Shown: positions 38,531 to 49,061 of the stretch, piece by piece | Position numbering within the stretch: position 1 is the first letter of the stretch | How the letters are laid out: each line of letters starts with the position of its first letter | Origin: Roseofilum casamattae BLCC-M143 | Lineage (GTDB): Bacteria > Cyanobacteriota > Cyanobacteriia > Cyanobacteriales > Desertifilaceae | Length of the DNA: 64,000 bases | Assembly (NCBI RefSeq): GCF_030068455.1 | Contig: NZ_JAQOSQ010000014.1 | Coordinates: 62,001 to 126,000, forward strand | Reading direction: 5' to 3' | Position numbers and translations under genes: made by a program | The notes under the pieces: generated by a model | The model's database searches: none | What the model was told of the DNA's origin: nothing | Seen by the model: the letters and a program-made list of their open reading frames with translations, nothing else

Positions 38531-39527
38531 TTCCGGGAACAATTTCCCCAAGGGTAAATGACTCAATACCTCGCGACTGAAAGAATTCCAACGCCAAATT
38601 CTCTTGCTTGCGATCGACAATTACGGCAAAGCCAACGCCCATATTAAAGGTATTAAACATATCATCATCAGGAACTTCTCCGCGATCGGCAAGCCAATTA
38701 AAAATCGGCGGAATTTCCCATGCATCCCAATTTATCGCCACCGATTGATTCTTGCCCAAACACCGAGGCAAATTTTCCGGCAGTCCTCCTCCGGTAATAT
38801 GAGCCATACTATGAATATTTAACTCTCCCGCCAGAGCCGCTAAAATGGGTTGCACGTAAATCCGAGTGGGAGTCAAAAACAACTCTCCCAAAGACCGAGT
38901 AAAACCGGTGGGAATTTCGTCCCAACCCATACCGGTTTTCTCCACAATTTTACGGACTAAACTAAACCCATTACTGTGCACTCCGCTACTGGCTAAACCA
39001 ATAACAATATCTCCCACCCGAACTCGAGAACCATCCAATATCTCGCTTTTTTCCACGATCCCCACGCAAAATCCGGCCAGATCGTACTCTCCCGGCTGAT
39101 AAAATCCCGGCATCTCCGCCGTTTCGCCCCCGAGCAAAGCACATCCAGCCTCGCGACAGCCTCGAGCAATGCCAACCACCACGGATTCCAATTGTTCGGG
39201 ATTTAACTGACTCGTTGCTAAATAATCTAAGAAAAACAACGGTTGTGCCCCAGAGGTGAGCACGTCGTTAACACACATAGCTACCAAATCGATGCCAATG
39301 GTCTCGTGGCGATCGCAGTGTCGGGCAATTTTCAGCTTCGTCCCCACCCCATCGGTTCCGGAAACCAGCACCGGCTCCCGATAGCCTCCAGGGAGTTGAA
39401 AGCAGCCACCAAAGCCACCAAGTCCGCCCAACACCTCCGGACGATAGGTACTTTCGACAGAGTCGCGAATCCGGTCAACAAAGGCTCGCCCCGCCTCCAC
39501 ATCAACACCTGCCTCTTGATAATCCAT
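38496..39527 (-). CDS. purM: Phosphoribosylformylglycinamidine cyclo-ligase (AIR synthetase)
   Basis: This 343-residue PurM closes the imidazole ring in purine synthesis, turning FGAM and ATP into AIR. Family motifs are clear: [12 protein letters not shown] at the N terminus, the ATP-binding [40 protein letters not shown] and [13 protein letters not shown]. The length is normal. It is first in the minus-strand run with the nucleotidyltransferase and ROK genes, and is divergent from rlpA across a 398-bp spacer. Confidence 0.97.
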   Translation of the reverse strand: MDYQEAGVDVEAGRAFVDRIRDSVESTYRPEVLGGLGGFGGCFQLPGGYREPVLVSGTDGVGTKLKIARHCDRHETIGIDLVAMCVNDVLTSGAQPLFFLDYLATSQLNPEQLESVVVGIARGCREAGCALLGGETAEMPGFYQPGEYDLAGFCVGIVEKSEILDGSRVRVGDIVIGLASSGVHSNGFSLVRKIVEKTGMGWDEIPTGFTRSLGELFLTPTRIYVQPILAALAGELNIHSMAHITGGGLPENLPRCLGKNQSVAINWDAWEIPPIFNWLADRGEVPDDDMFNTFNMGVGFAVIVDRKQENLALEFFQSRGIESFTLGEIVPGNGELLGDRAPR

Positions 39528-39925
39528 GGTGCTCTTTCCCCGACGATTTGATGATTGAAGTCAATATATCAAATATTTTTATCTCTAACGGGATTGAAAG
39601 GCGAAGGTCAGTCAAAACAGTCTCTTCAGCATTTTTTCATCAGAAGATCGCCTAGCTGGTTCGTCGCGAACAGAAAAAAACTGTGATAACCTGATCCCTG
39701 TTTAATGAAAAAATCAGATTCATAACCTCATAACCATTTCAGTCTCCGCTCGACTCGTAAAACGTTCCCAAAAAAGTAAAATCCGATTTGCTTTTCTGGG
39801 AAAGCGCGAAGAGTTAGCGAGGCCCCAGTAAGGGTGAGAACAACAGAAACGATAAAGCCAACCCGCTCTATCCCTCTATGCCAGAGATCTGCTCTGCCCC
39901 TACTTCATCCATAATCTAAGGACTT
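39528..39925. other. Gene-free divergent spacer between purM and rlpA
   Basis: This 398-bp stretch has no credible ORF. It is long for a bare promoter region and probably includes a long 5' leader of rlpA, with G/C-rich blocks at 39797-39840 (GAGGCCCCAGTAAGGGTGAG) and 39865-39900. The blocks faintly recall the ydaO (c-di-AMP) leader, which is known before cell-wall genes, but the match is too weak to call. Confidence 0.3.
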
Positions 39926-40975
39926 ATGAAACAACATCTTTGGAAAAGCTTAGCCGTCTCTGCCCTAGTCATGACCTTAGGATTTGAATCCTCCGGTCAT
40001 GCCGAGACAGCCGATACCGATCGCGCCCTCGACAACCTTTCGGCATCGGCAGCCCAAACAGCTCGTAAAGACAACACTTTAGAAGAGCCTGCCACTCTCG
40101 TTGCAGAAACGGAGGAGATTGAGGTTGAAGCCGATCGAGCGCCTGTAGAAGCGATCGAGCCAGCTAAACAGAGCCAACAGTCTAAGGCGAAACCAACAAA
40201 AATTTATCCTCACCTTATGGATGGTAAGTTAGCGGCAACGCTATACGTCCGAGATATTCCCGTACTTACATTTTTGGGCGACACGCTACAAGTTCCGCCA
40301 ACCGACACTCCCGATGCTGCTCCAGCGAGTTTGCCCAACCTATCAGAAACGGAGCCGATGAGAGCAGCCGAAGCGCTAGCAGACAAACTCGGTGAATGGG
40401 TACGAACTGAAGACGATGCGAAAGCGATCGCCCTCAGATGGGACGAAGACGAAGAGTACTATCGCATTGAAGCCAACAAGCAAACTTTGATCGTGCTTGA
40501 CAATGGAGCCATGTTACCCGATACGACAGGCAACGAAACCCAGGATGCCGTGCAGGTGACCAACCGGTTGCGGCGACTGTTAGGCAACGCGCCTCCCGTA
40601 TCCGAAATCTATGGGAAACCGGCGATCGCTCCGAGCAAACCTGCCAGCAGTTCCAGTAGCTCTCCAGAACAGCCCGCGGCCGTAAAAGCCATCAGTGGTT
40701 GGGCGTCCTGGTACGGTCCGGGATTCCATGGCAACTTAACGGCAAATGGAGAAATTTACGACCAGTATGCCTTAACGGCAGCTCACCGCACCTTGCCTTT
40801 CGGTACGAAGGTTCGAGTAACGAATATGGATAACGGTCGCGTCATTGTGCTGCGCATCAACGACCGAGGTCCTTACGTTCGCAATCGGGTCATCGATTTG
40901 TCCAAAGCCGCAGCCCAACACCTGGGACTGATGCAGTCTGGAGTCGCCCCGGTACGGGTAGAGATCCTGAAATAA
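39926..40975 (+). CDS. rlpA: RlpA-like septal lytic transglycosylase-family protein
   Basis: This 349-residue exported protein has a signal peptide (about 1-26, ending GHA), a Pro/Ala-rich linker region, a middle domain of unknown type (about 95-215) and a C-terminal double-psi beta-barrel (about 255-349). The barrel carries ASWYGPGFHGNLTANGE, AAHRTLPFGTKVRV and IRINDRGP-type motifs (here LRINDRGPYV) typical of RlpA. The family cleaves or binds denuded peptidoglycan glycans at division sites. The SPOR domain of the E. coli protein is absent. The stop is 17 bp before the panC/cmk start, on the same strand. Confidence 0.9.
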   Translation: MKQHLWKSLAVSALVMTLGFESSGHAETADTDRALDNLSASAAQTARKDNTLEEPATLVAETEEIEVEADRAPVEAIEPAKQSQQSKAKPTKIYPHLMDGKLAATLYVRDIPVLTFLGDTLQVPPTDTPDAAPASLPNLSETEPMRAAEALADKLGEWVRTEDDAKAIALRWDEDEEYYRIEANKQTLIVLDNGAMLPDTTGNETQDAVQVTNRLRRLLGNAPPVSEIYGKPAIAPSKPASSSSSSPEQPAAVKAISGWASWYGPGFHGNLTANGEIYDQYALTAAHRTLPFGTKVRVTNMDNGRVIVLRINDRGPYVRNRVIDLSKAAAQHLGLMQSGVAPVRVEILK

Positions 40976-40992
40976 CCTAGCTCAACTCTAAC

Positions 40993-42585
40993 GTGCATCT
41001 TTATCATACCGTTGCTGCCCTACAATGCTATCGACAGCAGCAACTTCCCTCAACATCGATCGCTCTGGTGCCAACTATGGGGGCGCTCCATAGAGGACAC
41101 CTGAGTTTGATCGAGCGCGCTCGAGCTGAAAACGACCGGGTGGTGGTGAGTATTTTTGTTAACCCTTTGCAGTTCGGCCCGAACGAGGATTTGCTCTCGT
41201 ACCCGCGTACCTTAGAGCAGGACTGCCAGTTGTGCGAGGAAGCGGGAGTTGATGCCATCTTTATTCCCAATGCGAAAACCGTTGGTATTGATGAGGGTAC
41301 GAATCCCACATTAGTCGTGCCTCCAACAGAAATGACAGCCGTATTGTGCGGTCGGACTCGTGCCCATCATTTTCAAGGGGTAGCAACGATTGTGACTAAG
41401 CTATTGAATCTTGCGCGCCCTCACCGAGCCTATTTTGGCCAAAAAGATGCCCAACAATTGGCAATTATTCGCCGATTGGTACGAGATTTGCATATCGATA
41501 CGGAAATCGTGGGATGCCCGATCGTGCGCGAGGAATCGGGTTTGGCCATGAGTTCTCGCAATGAGTATCTGACTCCCCTAGAACGAGAGAAAGCAGCCGT
41601 GTTATATCGCGGCTTGCAACAAGTACGAAAGCAGTTTGAGCAAGGCAAACGCACTCGCGAAGCATTAATTTCAACGTTTACAGCAACGATCTCGGTTATC
41701 GAAGATGTGCAACTAGAATATGTGGATTTAGTCGATCCGCAGACTCTGGCCCCTTTACAGGCGATCGCCTTTGAGGGATTATTAAGTGTTGCTGCTCGAG
41801 TCGGCTCGACTCGCTTGATTGATAATATGATGTTGCGCGATCGTCAACCCATTATTGCTATTGACGGCCCTGCTGGAGCGGGAAAATCAACCATTGCTCG
41901 CAAAGTGGCTGATTCTTTAGGATTGCTCTATTTGGATACCGGAGCAATGTATCGTGCTGTCACTTGGCTCGTGCAACAAGAGGGCGTTTCCTTAGAAGAC
42001 GAACCTGCCATTGTGGAACTGGTTGATGAGTGCGAGATTGAGCTGGCCTCGCCGGCTACGACTCTCAGTTCCCCAGCCAATACCTTGACGGAACTGAACG
42101 AACCGCAAGTCTCGATTAATGGTAAAAATGTGACTCATCAGATTCGCTCGCGAGAGGTGACTGCAGATGTTTCGGCGATCGCCCGCTTGGGAGTAGTTCG
42201 CCAAAAACTAGTCGAGCAACAGAAGTCATGGGGCCGGCAAGGAGGACTGGTGGCTGAAGGACGGGACATCGGTACTCATGTCTTTCCCGATGCCGAACTG
42301 AAAATTTTCTTAACCGCTTCGGTGGAAGAGCGCGCTAAACGGCGACAAGAAGATTATAAGGTGCGAAATGCTGAAATTGACTCCTCTCCTATTCCCACCA
42401 CTGAGGAACTCGAACAAGATATCCGCCAGCGAGATTATACGGATAGCCATCGGGAAATTGCTCCCTTACAGAAAAGTCCAGAGGCGATCGAAATTCAAAC
42501 CGACTCTCTGAGTATTGAAGAAGTAACGGAGAAAATTTTGTCTCTCTATCGGCAGAGTTATGTCCCGTCTGAATCCTCAGTTTAA
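40993..42585 (+). CDS. panC/cmk: Bifunctional pantoate-beta-alanine ligase / cytidylate kinase
   Basis: This 530-residue fusion is found in cyanobacteria. Residues about 1-275 are pantothenate synthetase (TMGALHRGHLSLI with the HxGH motif, FVNPLQFGPNED, FGQKDAQQL, MSSRNEYL), making pantothenate from pantoate and beta-alanine. Residues about 285-520 are CMP kinase (IAIDGPAGAGKSTIAR P-loop, LYLDTGAMYRAVTW, VAEGRDIGTHVFPDA), phosphorylating CMP/dCMP. The start is GTG 40993. It lies 17 bp after rlpA. Confidence 0.96.
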   Translation: MHLYHTVAALQCYRQQQLPSTSIALVPTMGALHRGHLSLIERARAENDRVVVSIFVNPLQFGPNEDLLSYPRTLEQDCQLCEEAGVDAIFIPNAKTVGIDEGTNPTLVVPPTEMTAVLCGRTRAHHFQGVATIVTKLLNLARPHRAYFGQKDAQQLAIIRRLVRDLHIDTEIVGCPIVREESGLAMSSRNEYLTPLEREKAAVLYRGLQQVRKQFEQGKRTREALISTFTATISVIEDVQLEYVDLVDPQTLAPLQAIAFEGLLSVAARVGSTRLIDNMMLRDRQPIIAIDGPAGAGKSTIARKVADSLGLLYLDTGAMYRAVTWLVQQEGVSLEDEPAIVELVDECEIELASPATTLSSPANTLTELNEPQVSINGKNVTHQIRSREVTADVSAIARLGVVRQKLVEQQKSWGRQGGLVAEGRDIGTHVFPDAELKIFLTASVEERAKRRQEDYKVRNAEIDSSPIPTTEELEQDIRQRDYTDSHREIAPLQKSPEAIEIQTDSLSIEEVTEKILSLYRQSYVPSESSV

Positions 42586-42639
42586 TGGCAAACGGATCTC
42601 GAATGCAGTTCGGTAATTCTTGCGAGTGGAGAAGGCAGT

Positions 42640-42740
42640 CATCTTTCATCTGCTCGATCGCATCGATCGCATTTTCTAAGAAATTGATAAATACTTGATT
42701 CATCTGACCTGCTATGCAGGTAATTGCTGGGAGATCGCCC
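42640..42740 (-). pseudogene. Histidine kinase fragment (N-box remnant)
   Basis: On the minus strand, 42740 to 42650 reads GDLPAITCIAGQMNQVFINF and on through LENAIDAIEQ, an unmistakable match to the region around the N-box of cyanobacterial histidine kinases. A stop codon lies four codons upstream of the match, and after IEQ the frame continues into unrelated sequence, so only about 30 codons of the ATPase domain survive. No phosphoacceptor domain or rest of the kinase is nearby. It sits between the convergent panC/cmk and glsF genes. Confidence 0.7.
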
Positions 42741-42770
42741 CTTCAGAGCTAAAAATGCTAAAAATATAGA

Positions 42771-42790
42771 GGTGAAGATGACTTCACCCC
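42771..42790 (-). terminator. Hairpin terminator of glsF
   Basis: GGTGAAG/CTTCACC forms a 7-bp stem with a 4-nt loop, extended by flanking pairs. On the minus strand it lies about 27 nt past the glsF stop and is followed by a T-rich tract (TATATTTTTAG). Confidence 0.6.
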
Positions 42791-42816
42791 TAAAAAATGT
42801 TCCGTTACACTAAAAC

Positions 42817-45800
42817 TTAGACTCGAACGGGAACCTTCTCCACGATCGCATTATTGCTGGCTTCCGGAGAGTCGGCTTCTGACGGCGGTACAACTTGCCA
42901 GAACTTGGGAACACAAGTTTCCCAGTCGGCAAGAATGGCTTTTGCTTTCTCGCTTCCAGTACGAGAAGCATGTAGTTCGACTAGCTCGCGCAACTGAGCT
43001 TGACCCACCTGCGAGGTGACGCGCTGGATGGAAACAATCTCCGGATTGACCTTATCGGCAAAATTCTCGCTCTCATCGAGAATATAAGCCAGTCCTCCCG
43101 TCATTCCCGCACCGACATTGCGTCCGGTGGTTCCGAGCACCACAACCACGCCACCGGTCATATATTCGCAGCAATGGTCGCCAGCCCCTTCAATCACGGC
43201 ACGACCCATAGAGTTGCGTACGGCAAAACGCTCGCCCGCGCGACCGCTGGCCAGCAGAATACCGCCGGTAGCACCGTACAAACAGGTATTGCCGACGATA
43301 GAGTTTTCCGAGGCATCAAAGGTAGCTCCTGGAGACGGAACGATCGCAATTTCGCCACCGTGCATCCCTTTACCCACATAGTCGTTGGCATCTCCGGTTA
43401 AATGCAACATCATGCCCGGTAGATTGAACGCGCCAAAGCTTTGTCCGGCACTGCCTTCAAAAGATAAGGCTAGCTCGCCAGTAAATCCGGTGTTGCCATA
43501 ACGGCGGGCAATTTCGCCAGCAACGCGAGCGCCTACGGAGCGATCGGTATTCACGATCGCCAAGGATTTGCTGACTGTACCGTGAGTGGCGATCGCCCGT
43601 TCGATATCGCCATCGGCCAGCAAGGTATCGTCGAGCACCGGGCCGTTGGAATGTACCGGTTGTTCGTCCAACCAACTGCGATTTTCCCGAGTATCCGGCA
43701 TTCCGGCTAACAGCGCCAGAGCATGTAACTGTTTGGTTTTCACCAATTCGACTTGACGCTCTTGCAACAGATCGGCGCGTCCGATAACCTCAGACAAAGA
43801 GCGAGCGCCCAAGCGAGAGAGAATGTGGCGCACTTCCTCAGCCACAAAATAGAAGAAATTGACCACATGCTCGGGAACTCCGGTAAATTTTGCCCGCAGT
43901 TTCTCTTGCTGCGTGGCAACCCCGACCGGACAGTTGTTGGTATGACAAATGCGAGCCATAATACAACCTTCAGCGATCATGGCGATAGAGCCGAAGCCAT
44001 ATTCTTGCGCCCCCAACAGAGCCGCCATCACCACATCCCAGCCGGTTTTCAGACCGCCATCAGCCCGCAATAAAACGCGATCGCGCAGTCCGTTTTCCAT
44101 CAACATCCGATGCACTTCCGTTACCCCTAGCTCCCAGGGAACCCCAGCGTGTTTGATCGAACTGAGCGGACTGGCGCCAGTTCCGCCATCGTGACCGGAG
44201 ATTTGGATAATATCCGCATTCGCCTTAGCCACGCCACAGGCGATCGTGCCGATACCGACTTCAGAGACAAGTTTCACGCTCACGCCTGCTTTCGGATTAA
44301 TTTGGTGCAGGTCGAAAATGAGCTGCGCCAAATCCTCAATGGAATAAATATCGTGGTGGGGAGGCGGAGAAATCAGGGACACTCCCGGCTTGCTCCGACG
44401 CAGCATAGCAATGTAGGAACTCACTTTCTTTCCGGGTAACTGTCCGCCTTCACCCGGTTTTGCTCCTTGCGCCATCTTAATCTCAATTTGTTTCCCGTTC
44501 ATCAGATACTCGGGAGTCACGCCAAAGCGTCCGGAAGCCACCTGCTTGATCGCGCTGCTGGCAGTATCTCCAGCCTTCAGTCCGTTCAGGTGCGGGAAAC
44601 TGGTACTATTACCCTCCCTATCCACATCCTCGAGCACCGTATAGCGCAGGGGATCTTCCCCACCTTCCCCAGAATTCGATTTTCCACCAATTCGGTTCAT
44701 GGCGATCGCCAACGTCTCGTGAGCTTCCCGACTCAACGCTCCCAAGGACATGCCTCCAGTACAGAACCGCTTCATGATACTCTCGACGGACTCCACTTCC
44801 TCCAGGGGAACTGGCTCGCCGGTTTTGAACTCCAATAAATCCCGCAGAGCGCAAGGCGGACGCTCCTGCAACAGGTTTTGATACAGCTCGTAATGGTCGT
44901 AGGCTTCCGCACCTGCTTTCACCGCCTTATGCAGAGCTTTCGACATTTGCGGCGAGTTCATGTGATATTCCAGTCCGGTACGGTACTGAATAAAGCCTCG
45001 GTTTTCCAGTTTCTTGCGCGCCATTTCGGGGAAGGCAAGCTGATGGAAGACTAAGGTTTCGTTGGCTAACTCCTCTACGGATAAACCGCCGAGTCGAGAA
45101 ACCGTTCCTTCAAATGCTAAATCCAGTAAATCTTCTCCAATACCGATCGCCTCAAAAATTTGCGCGCCGTGATAAGACGAAAGTAGGGAAATTCCCATTT
45201 TCGAGAGAATCTTCAACAGACCCAACTCGATCGCCTGGCGGTAGTTATCCAAAGCCTGCTCCATCGACATAGCCTGGACTTTGCCGCGCTCCATGAAGCT
45301 TTGGACTCTCGGACTGCTCCACCAGTGACGGACGGTCTCTAGAGCTAAATAGGGACAAACCGCAGAGGCGCCATAACCAATGAGACAGGCGAAATGATGA
45401 GTGCTCCAGCACTGAGCCGTATTGACGACGATGGAGGTTTCGCAGCGCAAACGATTGCGAATCAGGTGGTAGTGAACTGCTCCAGTAGCAACCAGAGGAG
45501 GAATGTAGGTTTGCTCGGCACTGAGACGGCTCGCGCGGTCGGTAAGTACCAGGACTTTGGCGCCATCTTTCACTGCAGCATCAGCAGCATCGCATAAGGC
45601 AGCGATCGCATCATTTAGAGATCCTTCCACTGGATACAGGGTCGAAAGTTCGGTGGCTTTGAGGACTGAATGCTCTAGAGTCGCTAACTCAGCTTCGCTC
45701 AATACAGGGGTGCGCAGGCGCAACTGAGTCGTCGGTCGAGATTGCGGCTCGAGCAAGTTGGGATGGTCTCCCAGGTGCATTTCCAGAGACATGACCAGCT

Positions 45801-47475
45801 TCTCCCGCAGGGGATCGATGGGGGGATTGGTCACCTGAGCAAACCGCTGTTTGAAGTAGTCGTACAGGGGGTGGGGTTTGCCGGAGAGTACGGCTAAGGG
45901 AATATCGTCGCCCATACAGAAGGTTGGCTCTTTCCCATTTTCGGCCATGGCTTGGACGATCATTTCTACGTCTTCAGAGCTATAGCCAAAAGCGGTTTGC
46001 GACTTGAGTAATGCTTCGCTCGGCAAGGCAGTCTCGGTATCCCAAGGTTGAGTACTCAAGTCTTGAGTTCGCTGTTGCAGCCATTCGCCATAAGGGTGTT
46101 GACTGGCAACTTGTTGCTTAATTTCCCAGTTTTTCAGGACGCGATGCTCTTCCATATCAATGGCCATCATTTGTCCCGGGCCTAAGCGTCCTTTTTCGAC
46201 GATTTCTGATTCTTCCAGGGGAATACTGCCGGTTTCAGAGGAGATGACGATATAGCCATCTTTGGTGATGCTATAACGAGCGGGTCGCAGTCCGTTGCGG
46301 TCTAGAGTGGCACCGACATAGCGGCCGTCGCTGAAAACGAGGAGCGCGGGGCCGTCCCAGGATTCTTGGATGCCGCTGTAGTATTCGTAGAAGTCGGTAA
46401 TTTCCGGATGGTCGTCTAGGGCCGGTTGGTTGCGAAAGGCTTCGGGAACCAGAATCATCAGGGCTTCCATGGGAGTCCGTCCGGAGAGCACCATTAACTC
46501 GAAGACGTTATCGAGGTTTGCCGAGTCGGAAGCGCTGCGGTTGGTGATGGGCAGTAAGTCTTTCAGGCGATCGCCCCAAGTCTTGGAAGCGAAGTCTACT
46601 TCTCGGGTGCGCATCCAGTTCAGGTTGCCGAGGAGGGTGTTGATTTCGCCGTTGTGGCCGAGCATCCGCAAGGGTTGGGCCAGGGCCCAGCGCGGCATGG
46701 TATTGGTGCTGAAGCGGCGGTGGAAGATGGCGTAGCTGCTGGTGTAGAGGGGGTTGGTTAAGTCTTGATAAAATTCACCCAAGATCTCGGAGCGCACCAT
46801 GCCTTTGTAGAGTATTTGGCGGCTGGAGAAGGAGACGATATAAGCATCGAGTTGGGTGTCATCAATGGCGGCGTGAGTCCGTTTGCGGATTAGATAGAGC
46901 AGTCGTTCTAACTCTTGTCCGGATGCTGTGGGAGATTCGACAATGAGTTGTTCGATCGCCGGTTCGTTTTCTCTTGCTTGCGGTCCGAGTTTATCTAAAT
47001 CTACGGGAACGACCCGCCAACCTAGGGCTTTTAATCCTTCTTTGCTCAGATGTTCCTCGAGTAAGACTTTGGCTTGCGATCGCTCTTCTGCATTTTGCGG
47101 TAAAAAGACCATGGCCACTCCGATGCGATCGGTGCCCGGTAGCGCGATACCGGTCTCTTGACTCCAGGCTTGGAACAATTCCCAAGGAATGGCGGTCATG
47201 ATTCCTGCGCCATCTCCAGAGTCGCGATCGGCGCTACATCCCCCTCGATGTTCGAGACATCCTAATCCGGAGAGGGCTTTGGTCACTAAATCGTGACTGA
47301 ACTCTCCTTGGGGATGTGCAATAATACCTACACCACATGCATCCCGTTCTTCGGTGAGTTGGCGCAAGATTTTAGGGTTGGGCGAGAGCGCATCCGCTCC
47401 AACACCGAGATCCGAACAGGTATCGAGGACGCGATTGTTCGGATGTTGGGTTTGATTGGTTTCGATTGGATTCAT
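42817..47475 (-). CDS. glsF: Ferredoxin-dependent glutamate synthase
   Basis: This 1552-residue GOGAT makes two glutamates from glutamine and 2-oxoglutarate. The N-terminal amidotransferase nucleophile is C47 (ERDACGVG), so a 46-residue propeptide is expected to be removed. The sequence [19 protein letters not shown] resembles plant and cyanobacterial Fd-GOGAT, not the NADPH GltB type. The FMN domain has [13 protein letters not shown] and the 3Fe-4S cysteines in [15 protein letters not shown]. The C terminus is the beta-helix GXGXG region. No small GltD subunit is adjacent, consistent with electrons coming from ferredoxin. Length is normal. Confidence 0.95.
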   Translation of the reverse strand: MNPIETNQTQHPNNRVLDTCSDLGVGADALSPNPKILRQLTEERDACGVGIIAHPQGEFSHDLVTKALSGLGCLEHRGGCSADRDSGDGAGIMTAIPWELFQAWSQETGIALPGTDRIGVAMVFLPQNAEERSQAKVLLEEHLSKEGLKALGWRVVPVDLDKLGPQARENEPAIEQLIVESPTASGQELERLLYLIRKRTHAAIDDTQLDAYIVSFSSRQILYKGMVRSEILGEFYQDLTNPLYTSSYAIFHRRFSTNTMPRWALAQPLRMLGHNGEINTLLGNLNWMRTREVDFASKTWGDRLKDLLPITNRSASDSANLDNVFELMVLSGRTPMEALMILVPEAFRNQPALDDHPEITDFYEYYSGIQESWDGPALLVFSDGRYVGATLDRNGLRPARYSITKDGYIVISSETGSIPLEESEIVEKGRLGPGQMMAIDMEEHRVLKNWEIKQQVASQHPYGEWLQQRTQDLSTQPWDTETALPSEALLKSQTAFGYSSEDVEMIVQAMAENGKEPTFCMGDDIPLAVLSGKPHPLYDYFKQRFAQVTNPPIDPLREKLVMSLEMHLGDHPNLLEPQSRPTTQLRLRTPVLSEAELATLEHSVLKATELSTLYPVEGSLNDAIAALCDAADAAVKDGAKVLVLTDRASRLSAEQTYIPPLVATGAVHYHLIRNRLRCETSIVVNTAQCWSTHHFACLIGYGASAVCPYLALETVRHWWSSPRVQSFMERGKVQAMSMEQALDNYRQAIELGLLKILSKMGISLLSSYHGAQIFEAIGIGEDLLDLAFEGTVSRLGGLSVEELANETLVFHQLAFPEMARKKLENRGFIQYRTGLEYHMNSPQMSKALHKAVKAGAEAYDHYELYQNLLQERPPCALRDLLEFKTGEPVPLEEVESVESIMKRFCTGGMSLGALSREAHETLAIAMNRIGGKSNSGEGGEDPLRYTVLEDVDREGNSTSFPHLNGLKAGDTASSAIKQVASGRFGVTPEYLMNGKQIEIKMAQGAKPGEGGQLPGKKVSSYIAMLRRSKPGVSLISPPPHHDIYSIEDLAQLIFDLHQINPKAGVSVKLVSEVGIGTIACGVAKANADIIQISGHDGGTGASPLSSIKHAGVPWELGVTEVHRMLMENGLRDRVLLRADGGLKTGWDVVMAALLGAQEYGFGSIAMIAEGCIMARICHTNNCPVGVATQQEKLRAKFTGVPEHVVNFFYFVAEEVRHILSRLGARSLSEVIGRADLLQERQVELVKTKQLHALALLAGMPDTRENRSWLDEQPVHSNGPVLDDTLLADGDIERAIATHGTVSKSLAIVNTDRSVGARVAGEIARRYGNTGFTGELALSFEGSAGQSFGAFNLPGMMLHLTGDANDYVGKGMHGGEIAIVPSPGATFDASENSIVGNTCLYGATGGILLASGRAGERFAVRNSMGRAVIEGAGDHCCEYMTGGVVVVLGTTGRNVGAGMTGGLAYILDESENFADKVNPEIVSIQRVTSQVGQAQLRELVELHASRTGSEKAKAILADWETCVPKFWQVVPPSEADSPEASNNAIVEKVPVRV

Positions 47476-48253
47476 TCAAATGCCTCTTAGTGATAGATGT
47501 GCGCCGCGATCGATGCGCGCATTGCGTCTCGGATCGGAGAAGGCGATCGCCTCGTTACTCCGATTGAAAGTTTTCAGCCGGAGCTTAAGGGAGGTTGCCC
47601 CCATCTGCTCGTGCTGTTTCTAAAGATGTTGCCCAACCCACGTAGGAGGGATTACCCCTCGCTGCTACTAGTTTTAAGCTGAATCGGGATATCCTATCGC
47701 AATTGACCGATCGGATTTCGTATCGACTGCTGCTCTATGGTTGACGAATGGTCGATCCAAGCTAGCAAGTGTTGCGATGGTCTCCAGACTCCCCGTAGGG
47801 AATCGCAAGAGTTAATTATGAATAAGAATTGTATCGAAGTTTTGCCGATTGTGGCAATCCATTATAACTGGATTTAAAATCGATGTTCCTCTAAGGTGCG
47901 ATGGGTCGGGGTTGCATCGGTTGGGTCAATCCGATGGCGATCGGTCACAATAATGAGGATTGTCAATAGATCGCGTTTCAGGCGGTGCGAGTTAGGATAG
48001 GTTGAGAATTATCGATGGGGAGATGGTCTAAATCTAGTCAACCCGGTTTCTATTTTATCTCGATAGGGAGGAAAATATTGATTGGAAAAAATTAACACTG
48101 AGGTAGTTCTTTGAAACTGTTAGAGTTGAATTGTGGAATTAAATTGGCCGAGTCGAACGCGATTCTATTCTGTAGAGGGCTGGACAGTGTCAAAATAAAT
48201 AAGGCATCGCTAATGCGATCGCATCCCCATAGCTAGCGTTATTCTCTGCAAAC
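47476..48253. other. Long gene-free divergent region upstream of glsF
   Basis: These 778 bp contain no credible ORF. Seen in it: a perfect GTA-N8-TAC site (47642-47655), a HIP1-centred hairpin (ATCGGAG 47533-47539 with CTCCGAT 47558-47564) and scattered AT-rich blocks that could hold promoters for the divergent genes. I looked for a glutamine riboswitch and could not assign one. A small regulatory RNA is possible but not shown. Confidence 0.5.
47642..47655. promoter_or_regulatory. Candidate NtcA binding site
   Basis: GTAGGAGGGATTAC matches the NtcA palindrome GTAN8TAC exactly, 167 bp upstream of glsF, a nitrogen-assimilation gene. Chance hits to this six-base pattern are expected about once per 4 kb, and the -10 box at the usual distance is poor, so the call rests mainly on the gene context. 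Confidence 0.4.
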
Positions 48254-48616
48254 ATGGAGACATCCCTACAACCGTATCAAATTGTTTACCTAGAAGCTGA
48301 TGGAGAACGCCTCTACGCTGAAATGATTCAAATCGTACCCTCTCGCCACCTAGCTTGGGTGCGTCCTCTCATTTTGGTGGTGTCCGATCTCGGCACTTGC
48401 GATCGCCATCAAGCCAATTGCGACTACTACGACTTGCGCCAAGGGGCCGATTTATTTTGGCCGTTGGGCAGTTTCCAACCCGCACTCGATACTGACATGA
48501 TTCCCATTCTCGGACTCTTAGGAGAGATGCACCCTAAAGGATCTCAACACCACGATCGCCTCAGAAACTTTATCAATCGTCTCTGGAATCTCGATTCTCG
48601 CCAACATAATGCCTAA
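48254..48616 (+). CDS. Conserved cyanobacterial hypothetical protein
   Basis: This 120-residue soluble protein has no signal peptide or TM segment. It begins YQIVYLEADGERLYAEMIQIV and contains a compact beta-rich core with HLAWVRPLILVV, then a helical C terminus (NFINRLWNLDS). It looks like one of the short cyanobacteria-specific proteins of unknown function. The ATG at 48254 follows a long non-coding region, and it is convergent with the next small gene. Confidence 0.7.
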   Translation: METSLQPYQIVYLEADGERLYAEMIQIVPSRHLAWVRPLILVVSDLGTCDRHQANCDYYDLRQGADLFWPLGSFQPALDTDMIPILGLLGEMHPKGSQHHDRLRNFINRLWNLDSRQHNA

Positions 48617-48645
48617 AGTTAAGCAACATTTCTCGATTGCCATTT

Positions 48646-48840
48646 CTAAGGGTTAGAAACTAACTGGATGCGTCCCTCATCCATTTCCGTCATCAACAAT
48701 TCTAGAGCTTCGTAGTCAACATCTGAAATATAACCCAACCGAGTTAATTCAGCATTAATTGCGTTTTCGAGATCGGGGGTCAGTCGCTTCAGGTAGATAA
48801 TTCTCTCTACCAGCCGACGAATTAAACTGGTGGGTGTCAT
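48646..48840 (-). CDS. Small conserved cyanobacterial protein
   Basis: From the ATG at 48840 this is 64 residues; the longer frame (to 48957) adds a low-quality N terminus. The sequence is strongly helical and charged: LIRRLVERIIYLKRL, then TPDLENAINAELTRLGYISD, then DYEALELLMTEMDEG. It reads like a compact helical-bundle protein kept in many cyanobacteria. The function is unknown. Confidence 0.65.
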   Translation of the reverse strand: MTPTSLIRRLVERIIYLKRLTPDLENAINAELTRLGYISDVDYEALELLMTEMDEGRIQLVSNP

Positions 48841-49061
48841 AATCGCGCCTAGAGTTCCACATGATTCTAACTTAACCCTCAATCGTAACGGGGAAGTGCG
48901 ATCGAATAGACTAAACTTGAGTGATCTAGATCGCAACGGAGAGAGAAAACCGTTCAATGGCAGGATTGTTTCGATTTATTCTATAAAATAATCATAACCA
49001 TCAACACCTTTCTCGATACTGCCGATCGCACTCAAACTATCATTCATGGAGGTTGTCTCTA

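Noticed and set aside
39790-39920. c-di-AMP (ydaO) riboswitch before rlpA
   Set aside because: Only faint similarity of short G-rich blocks was seen by eye; not enough to annotate.
42817-47475. Calling the glutamate synthase NADPH-dependent GltB
   Set aside because: The EHRGGCSAD-type motif and the absence of a gltD neighbour fit the ferredoxin type better.
47476-47700. Glutamine riboswitch (glnA motif) upstream of glsF
   Set aside because: I could not find the conserved blocks on the minus strand; the HIP1-centred hairpin alone is not enough.
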